A stretch of DNA of 64,000 nt from Nonomuraea angiospora (lineage in GTDB: Bacteria > Actinomycetota > Actinomycetes > Streptosporangiales > Streptosporangiaceae). Location: assembly GCF_014873145.1 (NCBI RefSeq), contig NZ_JADBEK010000001.1, forward strand, positions 2,170,001 through 2,234,000, written 5' to 3'. How positions within the stretch are numbered: the stretch's first letter is position 1; the number at the start of each line of letters is the position of its first letter. The position numbers and the translations under genes are program-made. Of the stretch, positions 46,341 through 55,045 are shown one piece after another. The notes below the pieces were generated by a model. That model had not been told where the DNA came from and ran no database searches. It saw only the letters and a program-made list of their open reading frames with translations.

Positions 46341-47318
46341 GGCGACCGGGCCGCGGAAGGCCGCCACCCGCGCGCGGAGCGGCTCGTTGGCGGCCAGCTC
46401 GGCGGCGTACACCTCGGGGAAGCCGCCGCCGATCACGAGCGCCGCGGTCCCGTCCGGCAGCCGCTCGTCCCGCAGCGGGTCGAACACCGCGACGTCCGCC
46501 CCGGCCGCCCGCAGCAGCTCGACGTGCTCGGCGTAGCCGAACGTGAACGCCGCCCCGCCCGCCACCGCCACCACCGGCCGGTCCGTCCGCTCCCTTCGCA
46601 CGGGCTCCCAGGGGACGGCGTCCAGCCGCGGCGCCGACGCCGCCAGCCGGAGCAGCGCGTCGAGGTCGCACGAGCGGGTCACCAGCGCGGCCAGCCGGTC
46701 CACCGCGGCCAGCGCATCGGCCTCCCGTTCGGCGGCGGGCACCAGCCCGAGATGCCGCGACGGCGTGGAGACGGCGTCGTCGCGGCGGACCGCGCCCAGC
46801 ACCGGCACGCCCGCCGCGGCCAGCGCGGAGCGGCACAGCTCCTCGTGCCGGTCGGAGCCCACCCGGTTCAGCACCACCCCGCCCACCCGCACCCGGGGGT
46901 CGAACGTGGCGAACCCGTGCACCACCGCCGCCACCGACCTGCTCTGCCGCGCCGCGTCCACCACCAGCACGACCGGCGCGTCCAGCAGCCGGGCCACGTG
47001 GGCGGTCGAGGCGAAGTCGGTGTCCCCCTTGCCGTCGAACAGCCCCATCACGCCCTCGACCACCGCCACGTCGCAGCCCGCCGCCCCGTGCAGGAACAGC
47101 GGCCGTACGCGCTCCTCGCCCACCAGCCACGGATCCAGGTTGCGGCCGGGACGCCCGGTGGCCAGCGCGTGATAGCCCGGGTCGATGTAGTCGGGGCCCA
47201 CCTTGTGCGGCGAGACCCGCAGCCCGCGTGCCCGCAGCGCCGCCATCAGCCCCGTGGCCACCGTCGTCTTGCCGCTGCCCGACGAGGGCGCGGCGATGAC
47301 GAGCCGGGGAACTACCAC
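45990..47318 (-). CDS. cobB: Cobyrinate/hydrogenobyrinate a,c-diamide synthase
   Basis: CobB uses ATP and glutamine to amidate the a and c side chains of the corrin ring. The 442-residue protein has a P-loop APSSGSGKTTVATGL (about residues 8-22), HKVGPDYIDPGYH, and a C-terminal class I glutamine amidotransferase-like domain with the catalytic Cys in AECAGLLYLCEEL and a His in GHEFHRTAVEY. The GTG start at 47318 overlaps the cobO stop. Its last 46 bp overlap the antisense end of cobN in the ancestral layout, kept here by the repeat. Confidence 0.94.
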   Translation of the reverse strand: MVVPRLVIAAPSSGSGKTTVATGLMAALRARGLRVSPHKVGPDYIDPGYHALATGRPGRNLDPWLVGEERVRPLFLHGAAGCDVAVVEGVMGLFDGKGDTDFASTAHVARLLDAPVVLVVDAARQSRSVAAVVHGFATFDPRVRVGGVVLNRVGSDRHEELCRSALAAAGVPVLGAVRRDDAVSTPSRHLGLVPAAEREADALAAVDRLAALVTRSCDLDALLRLAASAPRLDAVPWEPVRRERTDRPVVAVAGGAAFTFGYAEHVELLRAAGADVAVFDPLRDERLPDGTAALVIGGGFPEVYAAELAANEPLRARVAAFRGPVAAECAGLLYLCEELDGRRMCGRVPGRARMTPRLTLGYRDAVALRRSPLTEPGERFRGHEFHRTAVEYAGEPLFRWERGADGFGDALVTASYLHLHWAGQPMTAQRLVSSSRSPSVLR

Positions 47319-47914
47319 TCGATGCCTTTCTGCCCCTTCTGCCCGGCGTCCATGGGATGGCGAACCTTGCCCATCTCCGTCACCAGGTCCGCCACCTCGA
47401 TCAGCCGATCGGGCGCGTCCCTGCCGGTGATCACCACGTGCTGGTTGCCGGGCCGCGCGGCGAGAGCCGCCACCACGTCGTCGAGCTCCAGCCAGCCCCA
47501 CTTCAGCGGGTACGTGAACTCGTCCAGCACGTAGAACCGGTACGTCTCGGCCGCCAGATCCCGCTTGATCTGCTCCCAGCCTTCGCGGGCGTCGGCCGCG
47601 TGGTCCTCCTCGCTGCCCGGCCGCTGGATCCACGACCAGCCCTCGCCCATCTTGTGCCAGGTCACCGAGCCGCCCTCGCCCGTCTCCCCGAGCACCTTCA
47701 GCGCCCGCTCCTCGCCGATGCGCCACTTGGCCGACTTCACGAACTGGAACACCCCGACCGGCCAGCCCTGGTTCCAGGCCCGTAGCGCCATCCCGAACGC
47801 CGCCGTCGACTTGCCCTTGCCGGGACCGGTGTGCACGATCAGCAGCGGCCGGTTGCGGCGCTGCCGGGTGGTGAGGCCGTCGTCGGGCACGACGGCCGGC
47901 TTTCCCTGCGGCAT
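47312..47914 (-). CDS. cobO: Cob(I)yrinic acid a,c-diamide adenosyltransferase (CobO/CobA type)
   Basis: This enzyme adds the adenosyl group of adenosylcobalamin precursors from ATP. The 200-residue protein has the CobA-type P-loop HTGPGKGKSTAAFGMALRA (about residues 28-46), GVFQFVKSAKWRIGEE, and VLDEFTYPLKWGWLE. It has normal length. It starts 2 bp after the chelatase subunit gene in the minus-strand operon and overlaps cobB downstream. Confidence 0.95.
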   Translation of the reverse strand: MPQGKPAVVPDDGLTTRQRRNRPLLIVHTGPGKGKSTAAFGMALRAWNQGWPVGVFQFVKSAKWRIGEERALKVLGETGEGGSVTWHKMGEGWSWIQRPGSEEDHAADAREGWEQIKRDLAAETYRFYVLDEFTYPLKWGWLELDDVVAALAARPGNQHVVITGRDAPDRLIEVADLVTEMGKVRHPMDAGQKGQKGIEW

Positions 47915-47916
47915 GC

Positions 47917-50127
47917 TCAGACCGCCTTCCTGTGATCGCGCACGACCGAGCCGAGATCGGCCAGGGAGTCGAGGGAGACGAGGCGCGCCCGCAGCCGGGC
48001 CGCCAGCCGGACCGCCAGGCCCAGCCGCACGGGGCCGCTCTCGCAGTCCACGACCACCGCCGCCGTGCCCGCCAGCAGCGCCGCCGCCCGGTCCACGTCG
48101 CCGCCCGCCGTGGCGCGCCCGTCCGTCACCAGCACCAGCAGCGGCCGCCGCGCCGGGTCGCGCAGCCGCTCCACGCGCAGCACGTCGGCGGCCCGCGCCA
48201 GCCCGGCCGCCAGCGGGGTGCGCCCGCCGGTCGGCAGCGAGCGCAACCGCGCCGCGCCCGCCTCCACCGACGAGGTCGGCGGCAGCGCGACCGCCGCGCC
48301 CCGGCCGCGGAAGGTGACCAGGCCGACCTTGTCGCGCCGCTGGTAGGCGTCCAGCAGCAGGCTGAGCACCGCCGTCTTGACCGCGGTCATCCTCTTGCGC
48401 GCCGCCATCGAGCCGCTCGCGTCCACCACGAACAGCACGAGGTTGCCCTCCCGGCCCTCGCGCACCACCTCGCGCAGGTCGTCCTCGCGCAGCACCAGCC
48501 CGGGGCCGCGGCGTCCGCGCCGCAGCTGGTGGGGCGCGGCGGCCAGGACCGTCGCCGTGACGTGCAGGTCGCGCACGCGTCCGGCGGGGCGGCGCGAGCC
48601 GGTGGCCCGGCCGTGCGGGGTGCGCGAGCGCGACCGCCGCCCGGCCGCGCCCTCGCCGACGCCGGGCACCTCCAGCAACGGCACCCGGTACGGCGCCGCC
48701 ACCCCGGCCACCCGCCCGGCCGCTTCCTCCCCCGGCACTCCGCCCTGCGCCAGCACCGCGCCGTCGTCGGCAGCCAACAGCGATTCCCTGCTTTCGGCGG
48801 CCTGTGCGGCATCGTCGACCGCCGGCGGGTATCTGCCGTCCAACGCACGGTCGTGCCGGCGCCCGCGATCCGGCCCGGCCCCGCCTTGAGGCCCGCCGCC
48901 CTCGGGCCCGCCTTCGGGCCCGCTTTGGGGCCCGTCTTGAGGCCCGTCTTGGGGTCCGTCTTGGGGTCCGCCGCTCCCGGGTCCGCCGCCTTCAGGACCG
49001 CCTTCCGGATCGCCGGGTGGCGGGGGGCCGTCTCCGGCCGACGTGGGCGAGCCGTCCGGGCCGCCAGGTCCGGAAATATCAGGACCTCCGCCGTCGGGAT
49101 CGTCCGGATCCTCCTCATCCCCCGACGTCCTCGCCAGCAGCTCCTCCAGCAGGGCCTCGTCCAGCCCGGGCGCGTCGAACGGATCGCGCCGCCGCCGGTG
49201 CGGCAGCGACAGCCGGGCCGCGGCGCGCACGTCCTCGGTCGTCACCACGTCCCTGCCCTGCCAGGCGGCGTGGGCGATGGCGGTGCTCGCCGTCACCAGG
49301 TCGGCCCGCAGGCCGTCCACCTCGAACGCCGCGCACACGGTCGCGATCTGCCGCAACCGCGCGTCGGGCAGCCGCACGCCCGGCACCCGGGTCCGGGCCC
49401 GCGCGATCCGGCTCGCCAGCGCCGCCTCCTCGGCCGCCCACCGGGCCGCGAACGCGCCGGGGTCGGCGTCGAAGGCGAGCCGCCTGCGCACCACCTCGGC
49501 GCGTTCCGCCGGGTTCCTGGACGCCTTGACCTCGACGGTCAGCCCGAACCTGTCCAGCAGCTGCGGCCGGAGCTCGCCCTCCTCCGGGTTCATGGTGCCG
49601 ACCAGCAGGAACCTGGCGGCGTGCCGTACCGACACCGACTCGCGCTCCACGTAGCACGTGCCCAGGGCCGCCGCGTCGAGCAGCAGGTCGACGAGGTGGT
49701 CGTGGAGGAGGTTCACCTCGTCCACGTAGAGGACGCCGCGGTGGGCGGCGGCCAGCAGGCCGGGCTCGAACGCCTTCACCCCTTCCGTCAGCGCCCGCTC
49801 CACGTCCAGCGAGCCGACCAGCCGGTCCTCCGAGGCGCCGACCGGCAGCTCCACCAGCGCGGCGGGGCGCTCCAGCCCCTGGCTCCCGGGTTCGTGCGGC
49901 CCGTCCGGGCATCCGGCGTCGGGCGCTGCCGGGTCGCAGGCGAACCGGCAGCCGGGCACCACGTTCACGGCGGGCAGCTGGGCGGCCAGCGCGCGCACGA
50001 TGGTCGACTTGGCGGTGCCCTTCTCGCCGCGTACGAGCACGCCGCCGGCCCGCGGGGAGACCGCGTTGAGCACCAGCGCCAGCTTCAGGTCGTCGAGCCC
50101 GACGACCGCGCTGAAGGGATATGTCAC
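47917..50127 (-). CDS. Fused ChlI/ChlD-type chelatase subunit, ATPase partner of CobN
   Basis: The 736-residue protein joins an AAA+ domain (VVGLDDLKLALVLNAVSPRA, Walker A GEKGTAKSTIV, GVLYVDEVNLLHDHLVDLLL) to a C-terminal VWA domain with the MIDAS motif VVDASGSMAARKRM. Between them lies a long Gly/Pro/Asp/Glu-rich linker (about residues 345-440). In actinomycetes with CobN this fusion supplies the ATP-driven motor for cobalt insertion. A GTG at 50127 is used; a TTG at 50133 would overlap the upstream stop. It is in the riboswitch-led operon. Confidence 0.88.
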   Translation of the reverse strand: MTYPFSAVVGLDDLKLALVLNAVSPRAGGVLVRGEKGTAKSTIVRALAAQLPAVNVVPGCRFACDPAAPDAGCPDGPHEPGSQGLERPAALVELPVGASEDRLVGSLDVERALTEGVKAFEPGLLAAAHRGVLYVDEVNLLHDHLVDLLLDAAALGTCYVERESVSVRHAARFLLVGTMNPEEGELRPQLLDRFGLTVEVKASRNPAERAEVVRRRLAFDADPGAFAARWAAEEAALASRIARARTRVPGVRLPDARLRQIATVCAAFEVDGLRADLVTASTAIAHAAWQGRDVVTTEDVRAAARLSLPHRRRRDPFDAPGLDEALLEELLARTSGDEEDPDDPDGGGPDISGPGGPDGSPTSAGDGPPPPGDPEGGPEGGGPGSGGPQDGPQDGPQDGPQSGPEGGPEGGGPQGGAGPDRGRRHDRALDGRYPPAVDDAAQAAESRESLLAADDGAVLAQGGVPGEEAAGRVAGVAAPYRVPLLEVPGVGEGAAGRRSRSRTPHGRATGSRRPAGRVRDLHVTATVLAAAPHQLRRGRRGPGLVLREDDLREVVREGREGNLVLFVVDASGSMAARKRMTAVKTAVLSLLLDAYQRRDKVGLVTFRGRGAAVALPPTSSVEAGAARLRSLPTGGRTPLAAGLARAADVLRVERLRDPARRPLLVLVTDGRATAGGDVDRAAALLAGTAAVVVDCESGPVRLGLAVRLAARLRARLVSLDSLADLGSVVRDHRKAV

Positions 50128-50129
50128 GA

Positions 50130-50771
50130 TCAAATCAGAACCTTCCGGTTGACATGGGCGACCCGCCAGCCGGCGCGCGTGACGGTCAGCTCGGTGACGG
50201 ACAGCGGCGCGAGATCGAAGCGGGCGGCGCTCAGCGGGTCCAGCCCGAGCGCGTGGCCGAGCGCCGCCCGGATCGTGCCCGCGTCGCAGACGGCGACGAC
50301 GCCGGGCTCCGCGCGTACGGACTCCAGCCAGGCGGCGACCCGCTCGGCGTGCGCGGCCAGGCTCTCACCGCCGTGCGGGGCCGCGTGCGGGTCGGTCAGC
50401 CAGCTCGCCAGCGCGTCCGGCTCCTCCCGCGCGACCCGCTCGTACGGCAGGCCCCGCCACCGGCCGCAATCCACCTCCGCCAGCGCCGGGGCCACCCGAG
50501 CCGCCAGCCCGAGCGCGTCGACGGTCTGACGGGCGGCAACACTGGGAGCCACCCACACCACCGCCCCGGCCGCCGACCCGAGCGCAGCTCCGGCCGCCGG
50601 CCCTGGCGCCGCCACGGTCCCCGCTCCCACCGCTGACGCGGCCACCGGCCCGGTCGGCGGCCGGGTCAGCGCGGCGGCCCTGGTCAGGCTCGCCGCGTCG
50701 GCGTCCTCGCCGGGCGCGGGGAAGCAGGCGGCCCGCATCCCCGGCGTGCTCGCGTGCCGTACGAACAGCAC
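50130..50771 (-). CDS. Histidine phosphatase family protein (CobC / alpha-ribazole phosphatase-like)
   Basis: The 213-residue protein starts VLFVRHASTPGMRAACF, the RHG-type phosphohistidine motif of phosphoglycerate-mutase-like enzymes. It continues with APSVAARQTVDALG, the acidic EVDCGRWRGLPYE, and a second catalytic His usually near VCDAGTIRAALG (here no His precedes GT, a point worth checking). Its place between cbtA and the chelatase gene suggests a role in nucleotide-loop assembly. The GTG at 50771 is inferred from the family N-terminus. A Gly/Ala-rich insert separates the first two motifs. Confidence 0.82.
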   Translation of the reverse strand: MLFVRHASTPGMRAACFPAPGEDADAASLTRAAALTRPPTGPVAASAVGAGTVAAPGPAAGAALGSAAGAVVWVAPSVAARQTVDALGLAARVAPALAEVDCGRWRGLPYERVAREEPDALASWLTDPHAAPHGGESLAAHAERVAAWLESVRAEPGVVAVCDAGTIRAALGHALGLDPLSAARFDLAPLSVTELTVTRAGWRVAHVNRKVLI

Positions 50772-50776
50772 CCCGC

Positions 50777-51520
50777 TCAGCCCGGCGAGGCGGCGGTCGC
50801 CGGGACGCCCGCCGCGCGGCGGGCCGCCCGGTCGCAGGCCCACCCGAACAGCACGCCGAAGGCCGCCCAGAAGACGAGCTGCGTCGCCAGCGACGCGAGC
50901 CTGAACTGCCACAACAGCGTGGCGGGGAAACCTTCGGGCACCTCGTTCACGGCCGGCAGCAGGGTCCACGCCGCGATCACCGGAACCAGGAACGCCGCCA
51001 CCGCCGCGCCCCACCGCGCCCACGGCCCGGCGGTGACGCGGCGCGCGGTGGCCACCGCGATCGCGGTCGCGGCCAGCCCGACGAGGATCGTGACCACGTA
51101 GAGCAGGGTGCGGCTGTCGATCGTCTCCGGGTCGCCCACGGCCGGCGGGTTGGCGGGATATTTCACGAACGGCACGAGGATCACCGCCACGAACGCCGTC
51201 CCGGCGGCGGCGAGGGCCAGCCCGCCGTCCGACCGGGGGCCGACCCGTCCGCGCAGGCCCGCGTACACGAGGGCGAAGATCCCTCCCACGGCCAGCCCGT
51301 ACAGGCCCGTGGCCAGGAAGAGCCCGGCCTTCTGTCCCGGCCTGCTGACGAGTGCCTCCTCGCCGTGGTCATGGCCGGGCGCTTCCTGGGCGGCATGGGC
51401 CTGCTCCAGCGCGATGGCGCTGTCCACCCCCGGTTCCCCGAAGGCGAAGGCGAAGCCGCCCGCGATCAATCCGGCCAGCAGGCCCAGAAGCAGGCCCCTG
51501 ACCAGCAGGGTGCGTACCAT
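50777..51520 (-). CDS. cbtA: Cobalt transporter subunit CbtA
   Basis: The 247-residue membrane protein has five to six helices (TLLVRGLLLGLLAGLIAGGF, AGLFLATGLYGLAVGGIFAL, LALAAAGTAFVAVILVPFV, LYVVTILVGLAATAIAVATA, WGAAVAAFLVPVIAAWTLLP) and a His-rich HDHGEE segment after the first helix, as in CbtA. CbtA with CbtB is a B12-regulated predicted cobalt uptake system. The ATG at 51520 lies 8 bp after the cbtB stop. Confidence 0.9.
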   Translation of the reverse strand: MVRTLLVRGLLLGLLAGLIAGGFAFAFGEPGVDSAIALEQAHAAQEAPGHDHGEEALVSRPGQKAGLFLATGLYGLAVGGIFALVYAGLRGRVGPRSDGGLALAAAGTAFVAVILVPFVKYPANPPAVGDPETIDSRTLLYVVTILVGLAATAIAVATARRVTAGPWARWGAAVAAFLVPVIAAWTLLPAVNEVPEGFPATLLWQFRLASLATQLVFWAAFGVLFGWACDRAARRAAGVPATAASPG

Positions 51521-51528
51521 GCGCGCGC

Positions 51529-51717
51529 CTAGTGGCAGGGAACGCCGAGCAGGTGGCGTCCGTCGTGCATGAGTTCGTGCAGGTAAGCACCGGTTTGCGA
51601 GATGGCCCCGTTGTCCATCAGCACCAGGTAGGCGACCAGCAGCAGCACCGGAACGGCGAGCAGCCACAGCCGCAGACGGGGGAAGGGGATTGCCGAAGGA
51701 GTGGACAGACCACTCAT
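51529..51717 (-). CDS. cbtB: Cobalt transporter subunit CbtB
   Basis: The 62-residue protein has one membrane segment (LWLLAVPVLLLVAYLVLM) followed by the histidine-bearing tail HELMHDGRHLLGVPCH, the hallmark of CbtB. A strong GGAGG lies 7 bases before the ATG at 51717. It is the first gene after the minus-strand cobalamin riboswitch. Confidence 0.92.
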   Translation of the reverse strand: MSGLSTPSAIPFPRLRLWLLAVPVLLLVAYLVLMDNGAISQTGAYLHELMHDGRHLLGVPCH

Positions 51718-51744
51718 ACATGCCTCCTCAGGGATGACGCGTCC

Positions 51745-51870
51745 CGACCAACGAGGTCACGAAAGTCCAAGCGACCTGGCTCCCGGGATCTACGTCCCGG
51801 ATACAGTGGCGCGTCCGCACCGGCATCTCACCGGATTTCCCTTGGACAACCGTGAAATCTACCGGAATGT
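51745..51870 (-). promoter_or_regulatory. Cobalamin riboswitch upstream of cbtB-cbtA-cob operon
   Basis: Read on the minus strand, the order is AAGGGAAATCCGGTGAGATG, CCGGTGCGGACGCGCCACTG, then a short stem and the B12 box GGGAGCCAGGTCGC (complement of 51771-51784). This is a compact AdoCbl riboswitch. It would shut off cobalt uptake and the downstream B12 genes when cobalamin is plentiful. Confidence 0.9.
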
Positions 51871-51893
51871 ATCCCTTCCTCCCGTTCGCGTCA

Positions 51894-52274
51894 ATGACGC
51901 GAGCCCCGCGTAGGGCACGGGGGATGCGGCGGCTCCCGCGCGCCGACCGCACCCGGACGATCGTCCTCGTCCTCGCCGGCCTCCTCACCGCGCTGGCGGC
52001 GGTGGCGGCGGTCCCGGGCGAGGGCGCGAGCGGCGCCGGGCAGCGGCTGACGCTGGCCGTGACCGCGTTGAGCGTGTCCCGGCTGCTCGGCACGGCGGTC
52101 GGCAGGCAGATCGCGGCCGCCCGGGAGGCGGTGGCGGACGCGGTGCGGCTCCTGCCCCACGAGGCGGCCCTCGGCCTCCTCGGCCTGCCCGCGGACCCGG
52201 CCACCGACCTGACCCGCGCGGGCGGGCTGCCGGCGCTGATCGCCTGGGCCTGCCTGTCCGTCGCGGCCGGCTAG
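51894..52274 (+). CDS. Small membrane-associated protein of unknown function
   Basis: The 126-residue frame has a basic start (MTRAPRRARGMRRLPRADRT), a hydrophobic segment TIVLVLAGLLTALAAVAAV and a moderately hydrophobic end (GLPALIAWACLSVAAG). It begins within about 25 bp of the divergent riboswitch. No family was recognised, and the opposite strand is also open here, so the gene is uncertain. Confidence 0.4.
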   Translation: MTRAPRRARGMRRLPRADRTRTIVLVLAGLLTALAAVAAVPGEGASGAGQRLTLAVTALSVSRLLGTAVGRQIAAAREAVADAVRLLPHEAALGLLGLPADPATDLTRAGGLPALIAWACLSVAAG

Positions 52275-52333
52275 GCGGGACGCCTGAGGTGTTACGTTAC
52301 GTTCCTCACTCCTTGATCGGTTGAGGACTGCTG

Positions 52334-53068
52334 ATGAGACAGGACGTACGCGTCCCGCTGCCGGACGGCGGTGCGCTGGAGGCGACGGTGGCGCTGCCGC
52401 AGGGGACGGCGCCCGCGGCCGGGTGGCCGGGCGTGGTGGTCCTGCACGAGATCTACGGCATCGAACCGGACATGCTGGACGTGGTGGACCTGTTCGCCGA
52501 GCACGGGTACGCGGCCGTCCTCCCGGACCTCTACAGCCACGGCACCAGGGTCGGGTGCCTGTCGCGGGCCATGCACCAGTTCGTGACCGAGAAGCCGGGT
52601 CAGCCGGCCGCCGACATCGACGCCACCCGGCAGTGGCTGGCCGGCCGCGACGACGTCGACGGCGGCCGGCTCGGTGTGATCGGCTTCTGCATGGGCGGCG
52701 GGTTCGCCCTCGCGTACGCGGCGAGCGCGCCGCCCGGCGTGCGGGCCGCGTCGGTCAACTACGGCGCGGTCCCCCGCGACCAGGAGCGGCTGCGCCCGGT
52801 GTGCCCGGTCGTGGGCTCCTACGGCGGCCGCGACCAGGGCTTCGGGCGGCACGGCACGCGGCTGCGGGAGCACATGAAGGCCCTCGGCATCGAGCACGAC
52901 GTCGAGATCTATCCGGACGCCGGGCACTCCTTCATGACCGACGGCCATCACCCCGTCGCGAAGCTCGCGCTGTTCCCGCTGCGTCACGGCCTCGTCCGCG
53001 CGGCGGCGGACGACGCGTGGCGGCGCACGTTCGCCTTCTTCGACAGGTACGTGGCGGGCGGCGAGTAG
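52334..53068 (+). CDS. Dienelactone hydrolase family protein
   Basis: The 244-residue protein has VVLHEIYGIEPDMLDVVDLF, the nucleophile elbow IGFCMGGGFALAY with the catalytic Cys (about residues 115-127), the Asp region GSYGGRDQGF and the His in DAGHSFM. This Cys-Asp-His triad defines dienelactone hydrolases, which hydrolyse lactones in chloroaromatic degradation, though many members have other esters as substrates. GGTTGAGGA precedes the ATG. A strong palindromic terminator follows. Confidence 0.9.
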   Translation: MRQDVRVPLPDGGALEATVALPQGTAPAAGWPGVVVLHEIYGIEPDMLDVVDLFAEHGYAAVLPDLYSHGTRVGCLSRAMHQFVTEKPGQPAADIDATRQWLAGRDDVDGGRLGVIGFCMGGGFALAYAASAPPGVRAASVNYGAVPRDQERLRPVCPVVGSYGGRDQGFGRHGTRLREHMKALGIEHDVEIYPDAGHSFMTDGHHPVAKLALFPLRHGLVRAAADDAWRRTFAFFDRYVAGGE

Positions 53069-53090
53069 CGGGAGGCCGCGCGGCCTCCCG
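53069..53090. terminator. Perfect 22-bp palindrome, bidirectional terminator
   Basis: CGGGAGGCCGC and its exact complement GCGGCCTCCCG abut directly after the dienelactone-hydrolase stop and 18 bp before the end of the convergent P450 gene. The stem is strong and no T-run is present. Confidence 0.75.
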
Positions 53091-53107
53091 CAGGTGGCGT
53101 GGCGGGC

Positions 53108-54301
53108 TCAGACCAGCGGCAGGCGCCGCACGCCGGTCATGGTCGGCATGGGCATGAACACCACGGGGTCCTCCGGATCGGTACGCAGGCGGTCGAACCG
53201 GTCGAGCAGGATGTTCAGGGCGACCCGGCCCTCCAGCCGGGCCAGGGGGGCGCCCAGGCAGAAGTGGATGCCGCGGCCGAAGGCGAGATGCGGGTTGGGG
53301 TCGCGGCGGGGGTCGAAGACGTCGGGGTCGGCGAACTGCCGGGGATCCCGGTTGGCCGCCCCGATCCAGGTCAGCACCGTCTGATCGGCCGGTATGGTCA
53401 CGCCGCCGAGCTCGGCCTCGCGGGTGGTGGCGCGGGCGAGCAGGGCGAACGGGGTGAAGAAGCGCAGGGACTCCTCGATGATCGCCGGGATCGCGGCGCG
53501 GTCGGCCCGCGCCCGGTCCTGCTGCTCGGGGAAGGCGTCCAGGGCCAGCACCGTGTTGCCGAGCAGCATCGTCGTGGTGACGTGCCCGGCCAGCAGCAGG
53601 ACGATCGCGAAGTTGACCACCTGCTCGTCGGGCAGGTGTTCGCCGTCCACCTCGGCCTCGACCAGCTTGGTGAGCAGGTCGGCGCGCGGCTGCCGGCGGC
53701 GTTCGGCGGCGTGGCCGGCGAGGTAGTCGGACATCTCCCGCCACGACTTCATCGTGGTCTCCCTGTCCTGCTCCCGCCTGTCGAAGAGCTCGTCGAACGA
53801 GACCTTGGTGTCCTGCCGGAACAGCGTGTCGGCCCACTGCTTGAACAGCTCGCGATCGCTGCTGGGCACGCCGAGCAGCTCGGCGATGACGATGACCGGG
53901 AGCGGGTAGGCCAGGTCGCGCACCAGCTCGAACCCGCCGCGCTCGCGCGCCGCGTCGAGCAGTTCGTGGGTGACGGCGGCGATCCTCGGCTCGAGGTCCG
54001 CGACGACCTTGCGGGTGAAGGCGCTGCTGACCAGTTTGCGCAGCTTGCCGTGCTCCGGCGGGTCGATCTGGGTGATGAAGCCGTCCAGTGAGAACCCCTG
54101 CGGCTTCTGCTCCTCGGGGGTCACGCGAAGCACGTCGGAGGAGAACGTCGCGGGGTCGCCGAGGACCTCGTGCAGTTCGGGGAAGCCGTAGACGTTCCAC
54201 ATGCCGGAGGCGGCGTGGTGTTCGACCGGCCCGCCCGGTCGCGGGCCGTGCAGCCAGAAGAGCTGTTCGGGGATGTTGTACCGCTCGACGATGTCAGACA
54301 T
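53108..54301 (-). CDS. Cytochrome P450
   Basis: The 397-residue P450 has helix-I LLLAGHVTTTMLLG, the helix-K ExxR in EESLRF, and the heme loop FGRGIHFCLGAPLARLEGRV with Cys near residue 350. The N-terminal PEQLFWLHGPRPGGPVEHHA and an FxxP-like region match actinomycete biosynthetic P450s. ATG at 54301 follows GGGAG by 6 bases. A MarR/GbsR-type gene lies upstream on the same strand, and a second P450 is divergent beyond it. The substrate is unknown. Confidence 0.92.
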   Translation of the reverse strand: MSDIVERYNIPEQLFWLHGPRPGGPVEHHAASGMWNVYGFPELHEVLGDPATFSSDVLRVTPEEQKPQGFSLDGFITQIDPPEHGKLRKLVSSAFTRKVVADLEPRIAAVTHELLDAARERGGFELVRDLAYPLPVIVIAELLGVPSSDRELFKQWADTLFRQDTKVSFDELFDRREQDRETTMKSWREMSDYLAGHAAERRRQPRADLLTKLVEAEVDGEHLPDEQVVNFAIVLLLAGHVTTTMLLGNTVLALDAFPEQQDRARADRAAIPAIIEESLRFFTPFALLARATTREAELGGVTIPADQTVLTWIGAANRDPRQFADPDVFDPRRDPNPHLAFGRGIHFCLGAPLARLEGRVALNILLDRFDRLRTDPEDPVVFMPMPTMTGVRRLPLV

Positions 54302-54422
54302 CGCCACTCCCTTGATCGTTGGATGATTTCTCGGTTGAGCGGATCGCACGACCCGGCAGGGGACGCGGTGGCGTCGTGCCGGGGTCCTGCGGTGAACGGC
54401 ACGTGCTCCTCGACGATCGTGT

Positions 54423-54905
54423 TCATCCGGAGCCCTGATCGTCGTCTTTCAGCCGCTTGCGATACTCCTCCCAGCGCTGGAGCGACTCCTCCGCGTCGCG
54501 TATGAGGAAGGCGAAGAACTCCCTGGTCTCCTCCAGCAGTGCCCGCTGGTCGGGGCGCTCGTCGCCGAGGGTCGACAGCCCGAGGCCCAGCGTCTCCGTG
54601 ATCGGGTCGAGGGCGGCCAGCCGGCTGCGCATGATCTGGGCCCATCCACCGCGAGCGACCTGGTAGCGGTGCTCCCGGCTCGGCGTGGGGACGCGCTCGA
54701 TCATGCCGCCGGCCTCCAGCTGCCTGGCGACCGTGCTGACCATGGTCTTGCTGACGCCGAGCTCGGCGGCCAGATCGGTGAGCGACTGGTCCGGCGGGTC
54801 GCAGATCAGCAGCCACGCGTACAGGCGGCCCATCGTCCGGCCCCCGGCGATGCGCTCCATGACGAGCCCCATCCGGTCGACGAACGCGGTCTCCTTCTGA
54901 TCCAC
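54423..54905 (-). CDS. MarR/GbsR-type transcriptional regulator
   Basis: The 160-residue protein has MERIAGGRTMGRLYAWLLIC and a winged helix SLTDLAAELGVSKTMVSTVA, RQLEAGGMIERVPTPSREHR, as in GbsR-type regulators. It lies between the two divergent P450 genes, 121 bp upstream of the minus-strand one. The gap to the plus-strand P450 holds a 13-bp palindrome that may be its operator. Confidence 0.88.
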   Translation of the reverse strand: MDQKETAFVDRMGLVMERIAGGRTMGRLYAWLLICDPPDQSLTDLAAELGVSKTMVSTVARQLEAGGMIERVPTPSREHRYQVARGGWAQIMRSRLAALDPITETLGLGLSTLGDERPDQRALLEETREFFAFLIRDAEESLQRWEEYRKRLKDDDQGSG

Positions 54906-55013
54906 TTGCCAACTCCGTGACCGTCGTAAAGCACGTACTTGATGAAGTCTACGTCCGCGCCTCGTCCCTCGCGTTGCCGCGCGTTCGCAAGTCGAGATAC
55001 CTTGAACATCCAG

Positions 55014-55026
55014 ATGATCTGATCAT
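55014..55026. promoter_or_regulatory. Palindrome ATGATC-T-GATCAT in the divergent P450 promoter region
   Basis: A perfect 6-bp inverted repeat around one T lies 20 bp before the plus-strand P450 start and 108 bp from the regulator start. The placement suits binding by the adjacent MarR/GbsR-type protein. Confidence 0.55.
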
Positions 55027-55045
55027 TCGAATTTGAGGAGCGGAT